In this document: positions 45,945 through 55,111 of the stretch, piece after piece
How the letters are laid out: each line of letters begins with the position of its first letter
Position numbering within the stretch: position 1 is the stretch's first letter
The notes under the pieces: generated by a model
Database searches by the model: none
Told to the model about the DNA's origin: nothing
What the model saw: the letters and a program-made list of their open reading frames with translations, nothing else
Position numbers and translations under genes: made by a program
Assembly (NCBI RefSeq): GCF_013912005.1
Contig: NZ_JACESB010000009.1
Coordinates: 44,607-108,606, forward strand
Reading direction: 5' to 3'
DNA length: 64,000 nucleotides
Source of the DNA: Brevundimonas sp.
Lineage (GTDB): Bacteria; Pseudomonadota; Alphaproteobacteria; Caulobacterales; Caulobacteraceae

Positions 45945-47104
45945 TGTCCGGCAAGCGACTCTGCGTGGTCACGGGAAGCCGTGCCGAGTACGGAATCCTG
46001 TACTGGCTGCTGCGGGACATCCGGGACGCGCCGGATCTCGATCTGCAGCTGGTGGTCACCGGCATGCATCTCGAGCCCCGCTTCGGCATGACCGTGGAGC
46101 AGATCGAGCGCGACGGCTTCGCGATCGACTGGAAGGCTCCCATCGGCCTCGAAGAGGACACGCCGGGCGGAATCGCCCACGCGATGGCGCGCGGACTGGC
46201 CGGCGTCTCGGACGCCCTCGAGGCGCTTCGTCCGGATCTCGTGATCGTGCTCGGCGACCGGTTTGAGATCATGGTCGCCGTGCAGGCGGCGATGATCCAC
46301 AACGTCCCGGTCGCGCACCTCGCCGGCGGCGATACCACCGAGGGCGCGTTCGACGAGGGCATCCGTCACGCCATCACCAAGATGGCCCACGTCCACCTGA
46401 CTACGAATTCCCAATCCGCCCACCGGGTCGCGCAGATGGGAGAGGATCCCGCCCGCATCCACGTCGTCGGATCGCCGGCCCTCGACCACCTGAAACGCGC
46501 CAGGCTGATGGACCAGGACGAGCTCGAACGGTCTCTGGGGGCCCCGCTGGGGGCCCGGAACCTGCTCGTCACCTTCCATCCGGTCACCCTCGAGCCGGAC
46601 TACGGGATGGGCCAGTTCGAGGCGCTGCTCGAAGCCCTCGACGGCCTCGATCGCAACGTCGTGAAGTGGTTCACGCGCCCCAACGCCGACCCCGGCAACG
46701 TCGCCCTCAATGCGCGCCTGGATCACTGGGCCGAAGGGCGCGAAGACGTTCAGGTCCACACGTCCCTCGGCCAGGCCCGATATCTGGCTCTGCTCAGCCG
46801 CGTCGACGCGATGGTCGGAAATTCGTCCAGCGGTCTCTATGAGGCGCCCTCGCTCGGCACCGCCACGGTCAATATCGGCAATCGCCAGGCCGGCCGGCTC
46901 GCCGCGGACTCCGTCATCAACGCCGCCCCGGTTGCGGCCGAGATTGGCCACGCCATCCGGCGCGCCATGGAGATGGACTGTTCGGGAGTGAGCAACCCCT
47001 ATGGAGACGGACACGCGTCCGAGCGTATCCTCTCCGTGCTCAGGGCTCTTCCGTCCCGGTCCGATCTCCTCAGGAAGAAGTTCCACGAGACGTACAATGG
47101 CTGA
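45944..47104 (+). CDS. legG: UDP/GDP-sugar 2-epimerase, hydrolysing (LegG/NeuC-like)
   Basis: A 386-aa WecB-fold enzyme with VTGSRAEYGILYWLL, VLGDRFEIMVAVQAA, HLAGGDTTEGAFDEGIRHA and NSSSGLYEAPSLGTATVNIG, all typical of the hydrolysing 2-epimerases. In the legionaminic pathway it releases 2,4-diacetamido-2,4,6-trideoxymannose for condensation. The stop overlaps the legI start by 8 bp. NeuC of sialic acid synthesis is the alternative, but the dehydratase and aminotransferase next door favour LegG. Confidence 0.9.
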   Translation: MSGKRLCVVTGSRAEYGILYWLLRDIRDAPDLDLQLVVTGMHLEPRFGMTVEQIERDGFAIDWKAPIGLEEDTPGGIAHAMARGLAGVSDALEALRPDLVIVLGDRFEIMVAVQAAMIHNVPVAHLAGGDTTEGAFDEGIRHAITKMAHVHLTTNSQSAHRVAQMGEDPARIHVVGSPALDHLKRARLMDQDELERSLGAPLGARNLLVTFHPVTLEPDYGMGQFEALLEALDGLDRNVVKWFTRPNADPGNVALNARLDHWAEGREDVQVHTSLGQARYLALLSRVDAMVGNSSSGLYEAPSLGTATVNIGNRQAGRLAADSVINAAPVAAEIGHAIRRAMEMDCSGVSNPYGDGHASERILSVLRALPSRSDLLRKKFHETYNG

Positions 47105-48170
47105 CTCCGTATTCGTCATCGCCGAGGCTGGGGTCAATCACAACGGATCCCTCGATCTCGCCCTGCAGCTGGTGGATGTCGCCGCCGACGCCGGGGCCGA
47201 CGCGGTCAAGTTCCAGACCTTCCGGGCCGAGGCCCTTGTGACCCGTCGCGCCCGCAAGGCCGCCTATCAGGTCACCAACACCGGCTCCGACGGCGACCAG
47301 ATGGAGATGCTTCGCCGGCTCGAGCTGAGCCACGAGGACCATGAAGTCCTGGTCGCGCATTGCCGGAAGCGTGGCGTCGGGTTCATGTCCACGGCGTTCG
47401 ACATGGAGAGCCTGTCCTATCTCGCCGGACTGGACATGCCGGCGGTGAAGATCCCCTCGGGCGACATCACCCACGGGCCGATGCTTCTCGCCGCGGCGCG
47501 CCTCGGGAAGCCGCTCATCGTCTCGACCGGCATGTCGACCCTGGCCGACATCGAGGCCGCCCTGGACGTCATCGCCTTCGCCCTCACACGGGAAGGCGAA
47601 CCGGCCGGCCGCCGCGACCTTGAGGGCGTGCGCAGCGAGCCGGAGGCTCAGGCCGCGCTGCGCGGACGCGTCACCCTGCTCCACTGCATCACCGAGTATC
47701 CGGCGCCTCCGTCCGAGGTGAACCTGAACGCCATGGGCACCATGGCGGCCGCGTTCGGACTGCCGGTCGGCTATTCCGATCACACCCTCGGCGTCTCCGT
47801 CTCCATCGCCGCCGTGGCGCTGGGCGCCACTGTCATCGAGAAGCACTTCACCCTCGATCGCCACATGGAAGGTCCGGACCATTCGGCCTCGCTGGAGCCG
47901 GACGATCTGCGCCTCCTTGTCGAATCGATCCGCACCGTCGAATCGGCCCTCGGCTCGCGGCTCAAACAGCCGTCGCGGGCAGAGTCGGCGAACCGCCTTG
48001 TCGCGCGCCGCGCAATCGTCGCGGCTCGCCCGGTCGCGGCGGGCTCCCTTGTCACCGCCGCCGACCTGACGGCGAAGCGGCCCGCAGACGGGCTGTCGCC
48101 GATGGCCACCTGGGACCTGATCGGCCGTCCGGCGGTGCGCGACTTCGACATGGATGAACCCTTCGAGTGA
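47097..48170 (+). CDS. legI: Nonulosonic acid synthase (LegI/NeuB family)
   Basis: The 357-aa protein has a TIM-barrel with VIAEAGVNHNGSLDLALQLV, KFQTFRAE, KIPSGDITHGPML, GYSDHTLGVSVSIAAVALGA and EKHFTLDR, plus a C-terminal SAF domain (RRAIVAARPVAAGSLVTA) that resembles antifreeze proteins. It condenses the 6-deoxy amino sugar with phosphoenolpyruvate, giving legionaminic acid or an isomer. The ATG lies inside the end of legG. It overlaps legH by 4 bp. Confidence 0.92.
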   Translation: MADSVFVIAEAGVNHNGSLDLALQLVDVAADAGADAVKFQTFRAEALVTRRARKAAYQVTNTGSDGDQMEMLRRLELSHEDHEVLVAHCRKRGVGFMSTAFDMESLSYLAGLDMPAVKIPSGDITHGPMLLAAARLGKPLIVSTGMSTLADIEAALDVIAFALTREGEPAGRRDLEGVRSEPEAQAALRGRVTLLHCITEYPAPPSEVNLNAMGTMAAAFGLPVGYSDHTLGVSVSIAAVALGATVIEKHFTLDRHMEGPDHSASLEPDDLRLLVESIRTVESALGSRLKQPSRAESANRLVARRAIVAARPVAAGSLVTAADLTAKRPADGLSPMATWDLIGRPAVRDFDMDEPFE

Positions 48171-48805
48171 CCGAGCGCCCTCCCCTCCTCGTGCTCGGCG
48201 CGGGCGGTCACGCGCGGGTCGTCGCGGACGCCCTGCTGGCGGCCGGCGAGAGTGTGGCGGGCTTCATCGACGCCCGCCCCTCCAGCGGCGGGGAGCTTGT
48301 CACGGGCCTGCCGGTGCTCGGTACGGATGAGGAGTTGCTGGCGGGACGCTGGCCCGGGTCCCCGATCGCCAACGGCCTCGGGCGTCTGCCCCTGCGCCGG
48401 AATCTGCAGGAGCGCCTTCAGGCGGCCGGCAGGCCGATCGTCGGCGCTCGACATCCGGCGGCGATCATATCTCCGTTCGCTCACGTCGACCCGACGGCCC
48501 AGGTGTTCGCCGGAGCCATCGTCCAGGCCGGTGCGAGGGTAGGGGCCGGGTGCATCATCAACACCGGCGCGATCATCGAGCATGACTGCCAGCTCGGCGA
48601 GTTCACCCATTGCGGCCCCGGAAGCATCCTGTGCGGAGGCGTCCGCACAGGGGCGGAGGTGCATGTCGGCGCCGGCGCGGTGATCCGCGAAGGCGTGTTC
48701 GCGGGCCCTGGACTAGTGCTCGGCGCCGGCGCAGCGATGGTTCGTGATCACGAGGGCGGCGGTGTCCTCACCGGCGTTCCGGCGCGGCCCGTCGTTCGCG
48801 CCTGA
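48167..48805 (+). CDS. legH: LegH/NeuD-type sugar N-acetyltransferase
   Basis: This 212-aa protein has an N-terminal Rossmann-like half (LLVLGAGGHARVVADALLAA) and a left-handed beta-helix (HVDPTAQVFAGAIVQAGARV, NTGAIIEHDCQLGEF), the PglD/NeuD/LegH architecture. It would acetylate the 4-amino group produced by LegC. The GTG at 48167 overlaps the legI stop. In this order it follows the synthase rather than the aminotransferase, but the operon has no other acetyltransferase. It is convergent with the sugar transferase gene, whose stop begins one base after it. Confidence 0.86.
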   Translation: MTERPPLLVLGAGGHARVVADALLAAGESVAGFIDARPSSGGELVTGLPVLGTDEELLAGRWPGSPIANGLGRLPLRRNLQERLQAAGRPIVGARHPAAIISPFAHVDPTAQVFAGAIVQAGARVGAGCIINTGAIIEHDCQLGEFTHCGPGSILCGGVRTGAEVHVGAGAVIREGVFAGPGLVLGAGAAMVRDHEGGGVLTGVPARPVVRA

Positions 48806-50098
48806 TCAGCGCGCCCCGTCGCCGCTCACCAGCGTCCAGATCGTCCGGCCGAGAATCTGGACGTCCAGAGAGAACGACAGGTTCTTGATGTAGAACAGGT
48901 CGTAGGCGACCTTCATACGAGTCTCGGTAATGTCGGCGGCATAGCCGCCGCGCACCTGCGCCCAACCGGTGATGCCGGGCCGCACCAGTTGGCGATAGGC
49001 GTAGACCGGCATGTCGCGCACGTACTGCTCGCTGAGCAGGGTCCATTCCGGCCGCGGGCCGATGACGCTCATGTCGCCCTTGAGCACGTTCCAGAGCTGC
49101 GGCAGCTCGTCGATCCGCGAACGGCGCAACCAGCGCCCGACCGGAGTGATGCGGTCGTCGTCCCGTCCCGTGGTGGCGCGGGGTGCGCCGCCGACCGGCG
49201 TCGGCCGCATCGTGCGCAGCTTGTACATCCGGAAGACGCGTCCCCCGAGACCGACGCGGTCCTGGACGAACAGCAACGGCCCCTTCGTCGTCGCCTTCAG
49301 GGCGATCGCGCCGACAAGGAGCAGAGGCAGCGTCAGCGGAAGCGAGAGGAGCACGAGGCCGACGTCCATCAGCCGCTTGCGCGTCTTGTAGGAGACCAGG
49401 CCGTTGGTCGGCAGGTGTTCGAGGTCGAAGTGCTCGAGGCAGACCCGCCCCTGGTCCTCCTCGACGAACTCGGCCAGGTGACGGACCGGTTTGCCCATCA
49501 GCATCGCCCGCGAGAGCGCCTTGGCCCACTCGGGCGACAGATCAATCACGCTTGAGGTCAGCAGCACATCGTAACAGGACAGGTCGGCCCGGGGGTTCTG
49601 CACCCATTCACAAGGGACGCGCACGTTGTCGGCCAGCGGGTGCCAGTCGCCGAGCAGGGCCGCGCGCGGCCGCATCGCGCGGTGGCGCAGGGTCATGACG
49701 ATTGAGCCGAGGATGGCGGATCCGACGGCGGCCAGCAGCATGATCTGGTTCGAGTGGGGGGCGCGCGTGACAAGAACCACGAACGCCAGCGCGCCATGCG
49801 CCAGCAGGACCCGGTTGAGAACGCCGGTGAGCTTGCGGTCGAAGCGCCCCTTGAGATGCAGCGCCCACACCATGACCAAGGCGTTGGCGGCGGCGTTCCA
49901 GTACAGCAGGGTTCCGCTCGTCGGCTCGAAGGCGATGGGGAACCGGCTCCGGTACACCAGCAGCGCGTAGACCAGCGGCATCACGATGAAGGCGACGCCG
50001 AGGGAGGCGATCGTCAGCGTCAGACGAGTGCGTGCATCGCTTCCGGACTCGGCCAGCGCGGTCGCGTCGCCATAGACCCTAGAGAGCACTTGCTGCAT
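48806..50098 (-). CDS. Polyprenyl-phosphate sugar transferase (initiating transferase)
   Basis: A protein of about 430 aa with four N-terminal membrane segments, a nucleotide-binding-like middle and a C-terminal PglC/WcaJ-type catalytic domain starting KTRKRLMDVGLVLLSLPL, followed by MYKLRTMRP and DELPQLWNVLKGDMSVIGPR. It attaches the first sugar phosphate to undecaprenyl phosphate and so starts each repeat unit. The frame allows a GTG at 50143, but the ATG at 50098 has AGGG close by and is preferred. It is divergent from the wza-like gene. Confidence 0.88.
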   Translation of the reverse strand: MQQVLSRVYGDATALAESGSDARTRLTLTIASLGVAFIVMPLVYALLVYRSRFPIAFEPTSGTLLYWNAAANALVMVWALHLKGRFDRKLTGVLNRVLLAHGALAFVVLVTRAPHSNQIMLLAAVGSAILGSIVMTLRHRAMRPRAALLGDWHPLADNVRVPCEWVQNPRADLSCYDVLLTSSVIDLSPEWAKALSRAMLMGKPVRHLAEFVEEDQGRVCLEHFDLEHLPTNGLVSYKTRKRLMDVGLVLLSLPLTLPLLLVGAIALKATTKGPLLFVQDRVGLGGRVFRMYKLRTMRPTPVGGAPRATTGRDDDRITPVGRWLRRSRIDELPQLWNVLKGDMSVIGPRPEWTLLSEQYVRDMPVYAYRQLVRPGITGWAQVRGGYAADITETRMKVAYDLFYIKNLSFSLDVQILGRTIWTLVSGDGAR

Positions 50099-50294
50099 CA
50101 ACCCTGGAAACCTCGTCCGCGCCTGTATTCTAACGCCGTGCACGCCTACGCCAAAAAAACGGTGGGTGACAGGTCTCCAGCCTTATCGCCGCGGTTAGTT
50201 GCAAGAGTGAGACAGTTCGCGTCTTGAGCGTGGACCAATTTCGGGTCGATGACGGCAACAGGGGTGACGAACCCCGCAGGAATGATAGAACGCC

Positions 50295-50308
50295 TCCGAA
50301 TGTTCGGA
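50295..50308. promoter_or_regulatory. Inverted repeat in the sugar-transferase/wza control region
   Basis: TCCGAA-TG-TTCGGA is a dyad with 6-bp arms in the 268-base divergent region between the initiating transferase (start 50098) and the polysaccharide export gene (start 50367). It may be an operator or a small hairpin in the 5' leader of the export gene. No further evidence. Confidence 0.25.
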
Positions 50309-50366
50309 AGACGCGGGGGCCGGGCGCGCCGCGCGCCTCCGCTCGGCGAGTCAGGAATATCGGACC

Positions 50367-51056
50367 ATGCGACTTCTCGTTCTACTGCTGAGCACGCTGC
50401 TGCTGGCAAGCTGCGGAACGAGCAGGCAACAGGCGTCCGCCGATGTGGCCACGACGGTGGATCCGTTCGCGTTCCAGAACACGGCCCCGATGGCGACGAG
50501 CGCCGACTACCGGATCGGAGCCGCCGACAAGCTGCGCGTGACCGTGTTCCAGGTGCCGGATCTCTCGTTCGCGGAGATCCCGGTCGACACCTCCGGCAAC
50601 CTGCAAATGCCCCTCATCGGCGCTATCCGGGCCGCAGGCCGCACGCCGTCGGAACTATCGGCAGAGATCGAGGGCCTGCTGGGCCAGCGCTATCTCCGCA
50701 ATCCGCAGGTTACGGTGACGGTCACGCAGGCCGCCAGCCAGAAGGTGACCGTCGACGGCGCGGTGATGAAGCCCGGCGTGTACGAGATGCGTGGCCGCAC
50801 CACCCTTCTCCAGGCCGTGGCCATGGCCGAGGGCGCTTCCAGGGAAGCCGATGTCGGCAGCGTCGCGATCTTCCGCACGATGAACGGTCAACGCATGCTC
50901 GCCGTGTTCGACCTCCGCGCCATCCGGAACGGCCAGGCGGAGGATGTGGTCATCCAGGGCGACGACGTGATCGTCGTCGACACCTCGCGTCTGAACTCGA
51001 CCCTGAGGGAAGTCGTCGCCGCTCTGCCCGGCCTGGCGGTCTTCGCTTACATGTAA
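50367..51056 (+). CDS. Polysaccharide export lipoprotein (Wza family)
   Basis: The 229-aa protein has a lipoprotein signal ending LLASC (Cys about 16), a Poly_export domain (YRIGAADKLRVTVFQVPDLS at about 48-67) and one SLBB-type segment (KVTVDGAVMKPGVYEMRG). It is shorter than E. coli Wza (about 380 aa), with one SLBB repeat rather than two, as in many alphaproteobacteria. It forms the outer membrane exit for the polymer together with the Wzc-like kinase 147 bp downstream. Confidence 0.9.
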   Translation: MRLLVLLLSTLLLASCGTSRQQASADVATTVDPFAFQNTAPMATSADYRIGAADKLRVTVFQVPDLSFAEIPVDTSGNLQMPLIGAIRAAGRTPSELSAEIEGLLGQRYLRNPQVTVTVTQAASQKVTVDGAVMKPGVYEMRGRTTLLQAVAMAEGASREADVGSVAIFRTMNGQRMLAVFDLRAIRNGQAEDVVIQGDDVIVVDTSRLNSTLREVVAALPGLAVFAYM

Positions 51057-51203
51057 GCGGGTGTTCAGTTATTAGGCGATCGATTGGCGGGGCGTTGAGG
51101 TCGCTGGCGCGTGTAAAATGACGCACCACGAGCGACACGACGTAATCTCCAGACGTGGATTGCGGCTCCGTCCGCGACAGATTTTCGACTGGGTCTTCTA
51201 GAC

Positions 51204-53456
51204 ATGTATGGCGATGGAAACGCATCGATGAACTCAGACGCCACGCTTGGCCGTCGCCTGATCGACGAACCCGTCGGCTCTCTCTTCCGCATGGGGGGCG
51301 ATGACCGCCCGGCCTTCGACGTCGCGGAATACTGGCGCCTCGCTCTCAAGCATCGCTTCGTCATCCTCGGATCGCTGATCGCGGCGCTGGTCATCGGCTT
51401 GACCGTCACCCTGCTGATGACGCCGATCTACACGGCCAGCGTGACCCTGCAGATCGAGCGCGAGGCCGTGCGCGTGCTGAACGTCGACGACGTCCAGCCC
51501 CGCGAGACCGGCTACCAGGCGGAAGAATTCTTCCAGACCCAGTATGGACTGCTGCGCAGCCGCTCCCTCGCCGAGCGGGTGATCGACAGCCTCGGCTTGG
51601 CGTCTTCAGACGCCTTCCTGGACCAGATGGGCGTCGACGCCCCGTCGCGCGGCTCCAGTTCCGCCGCCGATCACAGCGCCGCGCGGCGACGCCTCGTCCT
51701 GCGGGCCGTCCAGGAGAATCTCGACGTGTCGCCGGTGCGGGGTTCGCGCCTCGTGGTCGTCACGTTCGACAGCCCGAACCCGCAACTGTCGGCGCGGATT
51801 GTGAACGCCTTCGCCGAGAACTTCATCCAGGTGAACCTCGACCGGAAGTTCGAGTCCTCCCGCTACGCCCGCGAGTTCCTCGAGGAGCGGATCGCCCAGA
51901 CCAAGGCCAAGCTCGAGGACGCCGAGCGCGAACTCGTCGCCTACGCTGCGGCCCAGCAGATCATCAACGTGGAGGAATCCACCCCGGAGGGCGGTGAAGC
52001 CCAGTCGCTCACCACGAACAACCTGGTGGCGCTGAACTCCGCCCTCGCGCAGGCGCGCGCCGCCCGCATCGCCGCCGAACAGAAGTGGCTGCAGGCCCGC
52101 AACGCTCCCGCGCTCAGCCTCACGGAAGTGCTTCAGAACCCGGCCATCCAGCAGATGGTCCAGCAGCGCGCGCAGGTCGACGCCGAGTACCAGCAGAAGC
52201 TTCGCGTCTACCAGCCCGACTGGCCCGAGATGCAGCAGCTGAGCGCGCGTCTCGCCGAGCTGGACGAACAGATCGGCAACGTCGCGGGCGGCATACGCTC
52301 GTCGCTCCAGGGCCAGTACCAGGTGGCGGCGAACCAGGAACGTTCGCTGCAGGCGCAGGTCGACTCCCTCTCGGGTGAGGTGCTCAACCAGCGCGCCCGC
52401 AGCGTTCAGTACAACATCCTGAAGCGCGAGGTGGACACCAGCCGCACGCTCTATGACGGCCTCCTCCAGCGCTACAAGGAAGTCGGCGTGACGGGCGGCG
52501 TCGCAGCCAACAACATTTCGATCGTCGACCGCGCCGTGCCCCCGGCCTCGCCCTCGAAGCCGCAGCTGATCATCAACATGGCGCTCGCGGCCCTCATCGG
52601 TCTGGCCCTCGGGGTCGCCGCGGCCTTCCTGATGGAGGCGCTCAACGAGAGCCTGGCGACACCGGAAGACGTCGAGACCAAGCTCGGGCTCCCGGTCCTC
52701 GGCGTGGCTCCGCTGCTGGGTCCGGACGAGCAGCCGGTGGCCGCCCTGGCCGATGTGAGATCGAGTTTCTCCGAAGCCTACTACTCGCTCCGGACCGCCC
52801 TGCAGTTCTCGACCCCCGACGGCGCGCCGGCGACCATGCTGGTCACCAGCTCACGCCCAGCAGAAGGCAAGTCCACCACCGCCTACGCCATCGCGCTGAC
52901 GCTGGCCCGGGTCGGGAAGCGGGTCCTGCTCGTGGACGGCGACCTTCGGAACCCGTCGATGCACCGGGTGGTCGGCACGGACAACGACACCGGCATGAGC
53001 AACCTGCTCTCCGGCTCCGCCACGATCGAGGAACTCATCAAGGCGACGGGGATCGATAACCTGCACTTCATCCCCTGCGGTCCGCTTCCGCCCAACCCGG
53101 CGGAGCTCTGGGGCGGCGATCGCGTCGGGCGCGTGCTGGATCACGCCACCACCCTGTACGACCACGTCGTAATCGACGGCCCGCCGGTCCTCGGCTTTGC
53201 GGACGCGCCGCTCCTCGCGGCCCAGGTTCGCGGCACCATCTTCGTGCTGGAAGCGCGCGGCACCCGCCGCGCCCAGGCCCGCGGCGCCCTCCGTCGCCTC
53301 CTCGTCGGCCGCGGCCACCTTCTCGGTGCGGTGCTCACGAAATTCAACGTGAAGGCCACGCAGTACGGCGGCTACGACTACGCGTACGACTACCACTACG
53401 GCGCCCGCGACGACTCGGGAGCGGGAACCCGCCGGGGCGCGAAGAAAGGTCGATAG
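51204..53456 (+). CDS. Polysaccharide co-polymerase/BY-kinase (Wzc family)
   Basis: A 750-aa protein with a Wzz domain and a first membrane helix near residues 53-74 (FVILGSLIAALVIGLTV), long periplasmic coiled coils, a GNVR-type segment, a second helix near 455-475 and a cytoplasmic tyrosine kinase. The kinase shows Walker A SSRPAEGKSTTAYAI (Lys about 556), Walker A' LLVDGDLRNPS and Walker B HVVIDGPPV. The C-terminus YGGYDYAYDYHYGARDD is the tyrosine cluster that is autophosphorylated. It controls chain length and export. A second ATG at 51228 is possible. Confidence 0.92.
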   Translation: MYGDGNASMNSDATLGRRLIDEPVGSLFRMGGDDRPAFDVAEYWRLALKHRFVILGSLIAALVIGLTVTLLMTPIYTASVTLQIEREAVRVLNVDDVQPRETGYQAEEFFQTQYGLLRSRSLAERVIDSLGLASSDAFLDQMGVDAPSRGSSSAADHSAARRRLVLRAVQENLDVSPVRGSRLVVVTFDSPNPQLSARIVNAFAENFIQVNLDRKFESSRYAREFLEERIAQTKAKLEDAERELVAYAAAQQIINVEESTPEGGEAQSLTTNNLVALNSALAQARAARIAAEQKWLQARNAPALSLTEVLQNPAIQQMVQQRAQVDAEYQQKLRVYQPDWPEMQQLSARLAELDEQIGNVAGGIRSSLQGQYQVAANQERSLQAQVDSLSGEVLNQRARSVQYNILKREVDTSRTLYDGLLQRYKEVGVTGGVAANNISIVDRAVPPASPSKPQLIINMALAALIGLALGVAAAFLMEALNESLATPEDVETKLGLPVLGVAPLLGPDEQPVAALADVRSSFSEAYYSLRTALQFSTPDGAPATMLVTSSRPAEGKSTTAYAIALTLARVGKRVLLVDGDLRNPSMHRVVGTDNDTGMSNLLSGSATIEELIKATGIDNLHFIPCGPLPPNPAELWGGDRVGRVLDHATTLYDHVVIDGPPVLGFADAPLLAAQVRGTIFVLEARGTRRAQARGALRRLLVGRGHLLGAVLTKFNVKATQYGGYDYAYDYHYGARDDSGAGTRRGAKKGR

Positions 53457-53462
53457 GGGCGA

Positions 53463-54722
53463 ATGGCTGTCGACAGACCGGCCCGGAGCCGCGAACGGGC
53501 CCAGGAATTCCTGAAGTACGGCCTGATCGCGGCATCGGTCTGGCTCGGCTGGGAGATTGTGAAAACCCCTCTCATCCAGAGAGGTCCCCCGGCCATGGCC
53601 CTTCGCCTCTCCTCGTCGCCGGAAGCCCTGCGCCGCGCGGCGGAGGCGGAACTGCTCGCCGGTCGCGCCGACAACGCCGACGTCCTCGCCGAGACCTCCC
53701 TCAGCCAGGCTCCGTTCAACGCCCGCGCCCTGCGCGTCCGCGGCCTGGTCGCGGCGGAGCGGGGGGAGGAGGCGCGGGCGGACGAGATCCTCACGCTCGC
53801 CGGCAACTGGAGCCTCCGCGACGACCCCTCGCATGCCTGGCTGGTGGAGCGCCGCCTGCGGCGCGGCGACTACGGATCCTCGTTCGCGCACGCCGACACC
53901 CTGGCCCGCCGTCGCGAGGACCTCCACCCGAGCCTGTTCAACCTCTTCGCCACCGCGGCGCGCGAGGACACGCGATCGGTCCCCGCTCTTGCCCGGCAAC
54001 TGGGAGCCAATCCTCCCTGGCGGCCCGCCTTCGTGAACTACCTCTTCACCGTCGAAGGCGGAGACGGGGTCCTGGCCAACCTCGCCATCGCGCTGGAAGG
54101 CGCTCCGACCCCGATCCAGGATCATGAACTCGGCCGGCTCTACCAGACGTGGGCGAGCACAGGACGGTTCGAGGCGATTCGCTACGTGCGCGAGCGACTC
54201 GGCCGTCCGCCGCTTGACCAGCGCATCCTGAACAACACCTTCGAGACCGAAAGCACGGGACAGATGCCCGCGCTCGGCTGGCGATTCCACACCAACCCGG
54301 GCCACTATGCGGAGATCGTCGCCGACGACCTGCGCGAGGGCAGCCGAGCGCTGCGGGTGCAACACGACGGCTACAACCCCGGTGTGTTCGCCGACCAGAT
54401 CCTCATGCTGACCCCGGGCCGGTACCGGTTCAGCGCCGACAGCCGCATCGAGCTCGCCGACGTTGATCCGACGCTGATATGGACGATCAGTTGCCTCGAG
54501 ACCGGGGTGCGGCTTGCCACGTGGCGTCCGCCCGGCGCCCCGGGGGCCGCGTCGGCGTGGCGAAACGACGGCGTCGGTTTCGCCGTTCCCGCGCAAGGCT
54601 GCTCGGGCCAGTGGCTTCGGCTTGAGGCCGACCCGGGCGACCGGCGTACCGAGGTGGTGGTCTGGTTCGACAACCTCACCGCGACTCCGCTCGCCGGCTC
54701 TTCCGACAGTCCGGCCCGCTGA
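53463..54722 (+). CDS. Membrane-anchored TPR-like protein of polysaccharide locus
   Basis: Not recognised as a named family. This 419-aa protein has one N-terminal membrane segment (about residues 18-32, YGLIAASVWLGWEIV). A helical region of roughly 60-240 follows, with TPR-like repeats (AEAELLAGRADNADVLAETS). The beta-rich C-terminal domain begins near 255 (FETESTGQMPALGWRFH) and resembles a carbohydrate-binding jelly roll. It starts 6 bp after the Wzc stop, so it is co-transcribed and probably aids assembly or export. Topology suggests a periplasmic body. Confidence 0.7.
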   Translation: MAVDRPARSRERAQEFLKYGLIAASVWLGWEIVKTPLIQRGPPAMALRLSSSPEALRRAAEAELLAGRADNADVLAETSLSQAPFNARALRVRGLVAAERGEEARADEILTLAGNWSLRDDPSHAWLVERRLRRGDYGSSFAHADTLARRREDLHPSLFNLFATAAREDTRSVPALARQLGANPPWRPAFVNYLFTVEGGDGVLANLAIALEGAPTPIQDHELGRLYQTWASTGRFEAIRYVRERLGRPPLDQRILNNTFETESTGQMPALGWRFHTNPGHYAEIVADDLREGSRALRVQHDGYNPGVFADQILMLTPGRYRFSADSRIELADVDPTLIWTISCLETGVRLATWRPPGAPGAASAWRNDGVGFAVPAQGCSGQWLRLEADPGDRRTEVVVWFDNLTATPLAGSSDSPAR

Positions 54723-54758
54723 GTCTCGCGCGAGGGAGGGGGCGCCGCCTTTTTTCCC

Positions 54759-54786
54759 TTGCCTCCGGGACGGGACCTGCTAAACC
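54759..54786 (+). promoter_or_regulatory. Putative promoter of the small exported protein
   Basis: TTGCCT at 54759-54764, a 16-base spacer and TAAACC at 54781-54786 lie 58 bases upstream of the ATG at 54844, in the gap after the TPR-like gene. A CTCGCGCGAG dyad and a C/T-rich tract just before it may mark the end of the upstream transcript. Confidence 0.35.
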
Positions 54787-54843
54787 GCAGGTGTACCGTC
54801 GCCAAACAGCGGCCCGGTCCTGAATTCATCGAAGGGGACAAAT

Positions 54844-55071
54844 ATGCGTAAGACGATTGCCGCCGTCACGGCCGGACTCCTGCTGGTTGCCGGCCAAGCC
54901 GCCGCTGCCGGATCGACCAATGCCGCCGTTCGCGTCGGCGACCGCGTTGGCGCCAACGCTGCGGAAGCCAGCGAGTTCGCCGGCGTGCCGCTTCCGGTGC
55001 TGCTGATCGGCGCCGCTGTCGTCGTCGCGACCGTGGTCGTGGCTACGGACGACGACTCGGAAAGCGACTGA
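54844..55071 (+). CDS. Small exported protein with C-terminal membrane segment
   Basis: This 75-aa protein has a signal peptide (MRKTIAAVTAGLLLVAGQAAAA, cleavage near residue 22), a short polar middle and a second hydrophobic stretch (VLLIGAAVVVATVVVAT, about 51-67), then an acidic DDDSESD tail. A strong AAGGGGA site precedes the ATG. I recognise no family. Such tiny proteins are often seen in export loci of alphaproteobacteria, which is a loose impression. Between the Wzc/TPR genes and an O-antigen ligase-type gene, it may be an accessory of assembly. Confidence 0.72.
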   Translation: MRKTIAAVTAGLLLVAGQAAAAGSTNAAVRVGDRVGANAAEASEFAGVPLPVLLIGAAVVVATVVVATDDDSESD

Positions 55072-55111
55072 TTTATAGCGCGGGGATTTCCGGGTCGGCG
55101 TTGAGCCCTCT

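Noticed and set aside
45944-48170. Sialic acid (NeuNAc) synthesis by NeuC/NeuB
   Set aside because: The adjacent 4,6-dehydratase and aminotransferase are not used in NeuNAc synthesis and point to a 6-deoxy diamino nonulosonic acid.
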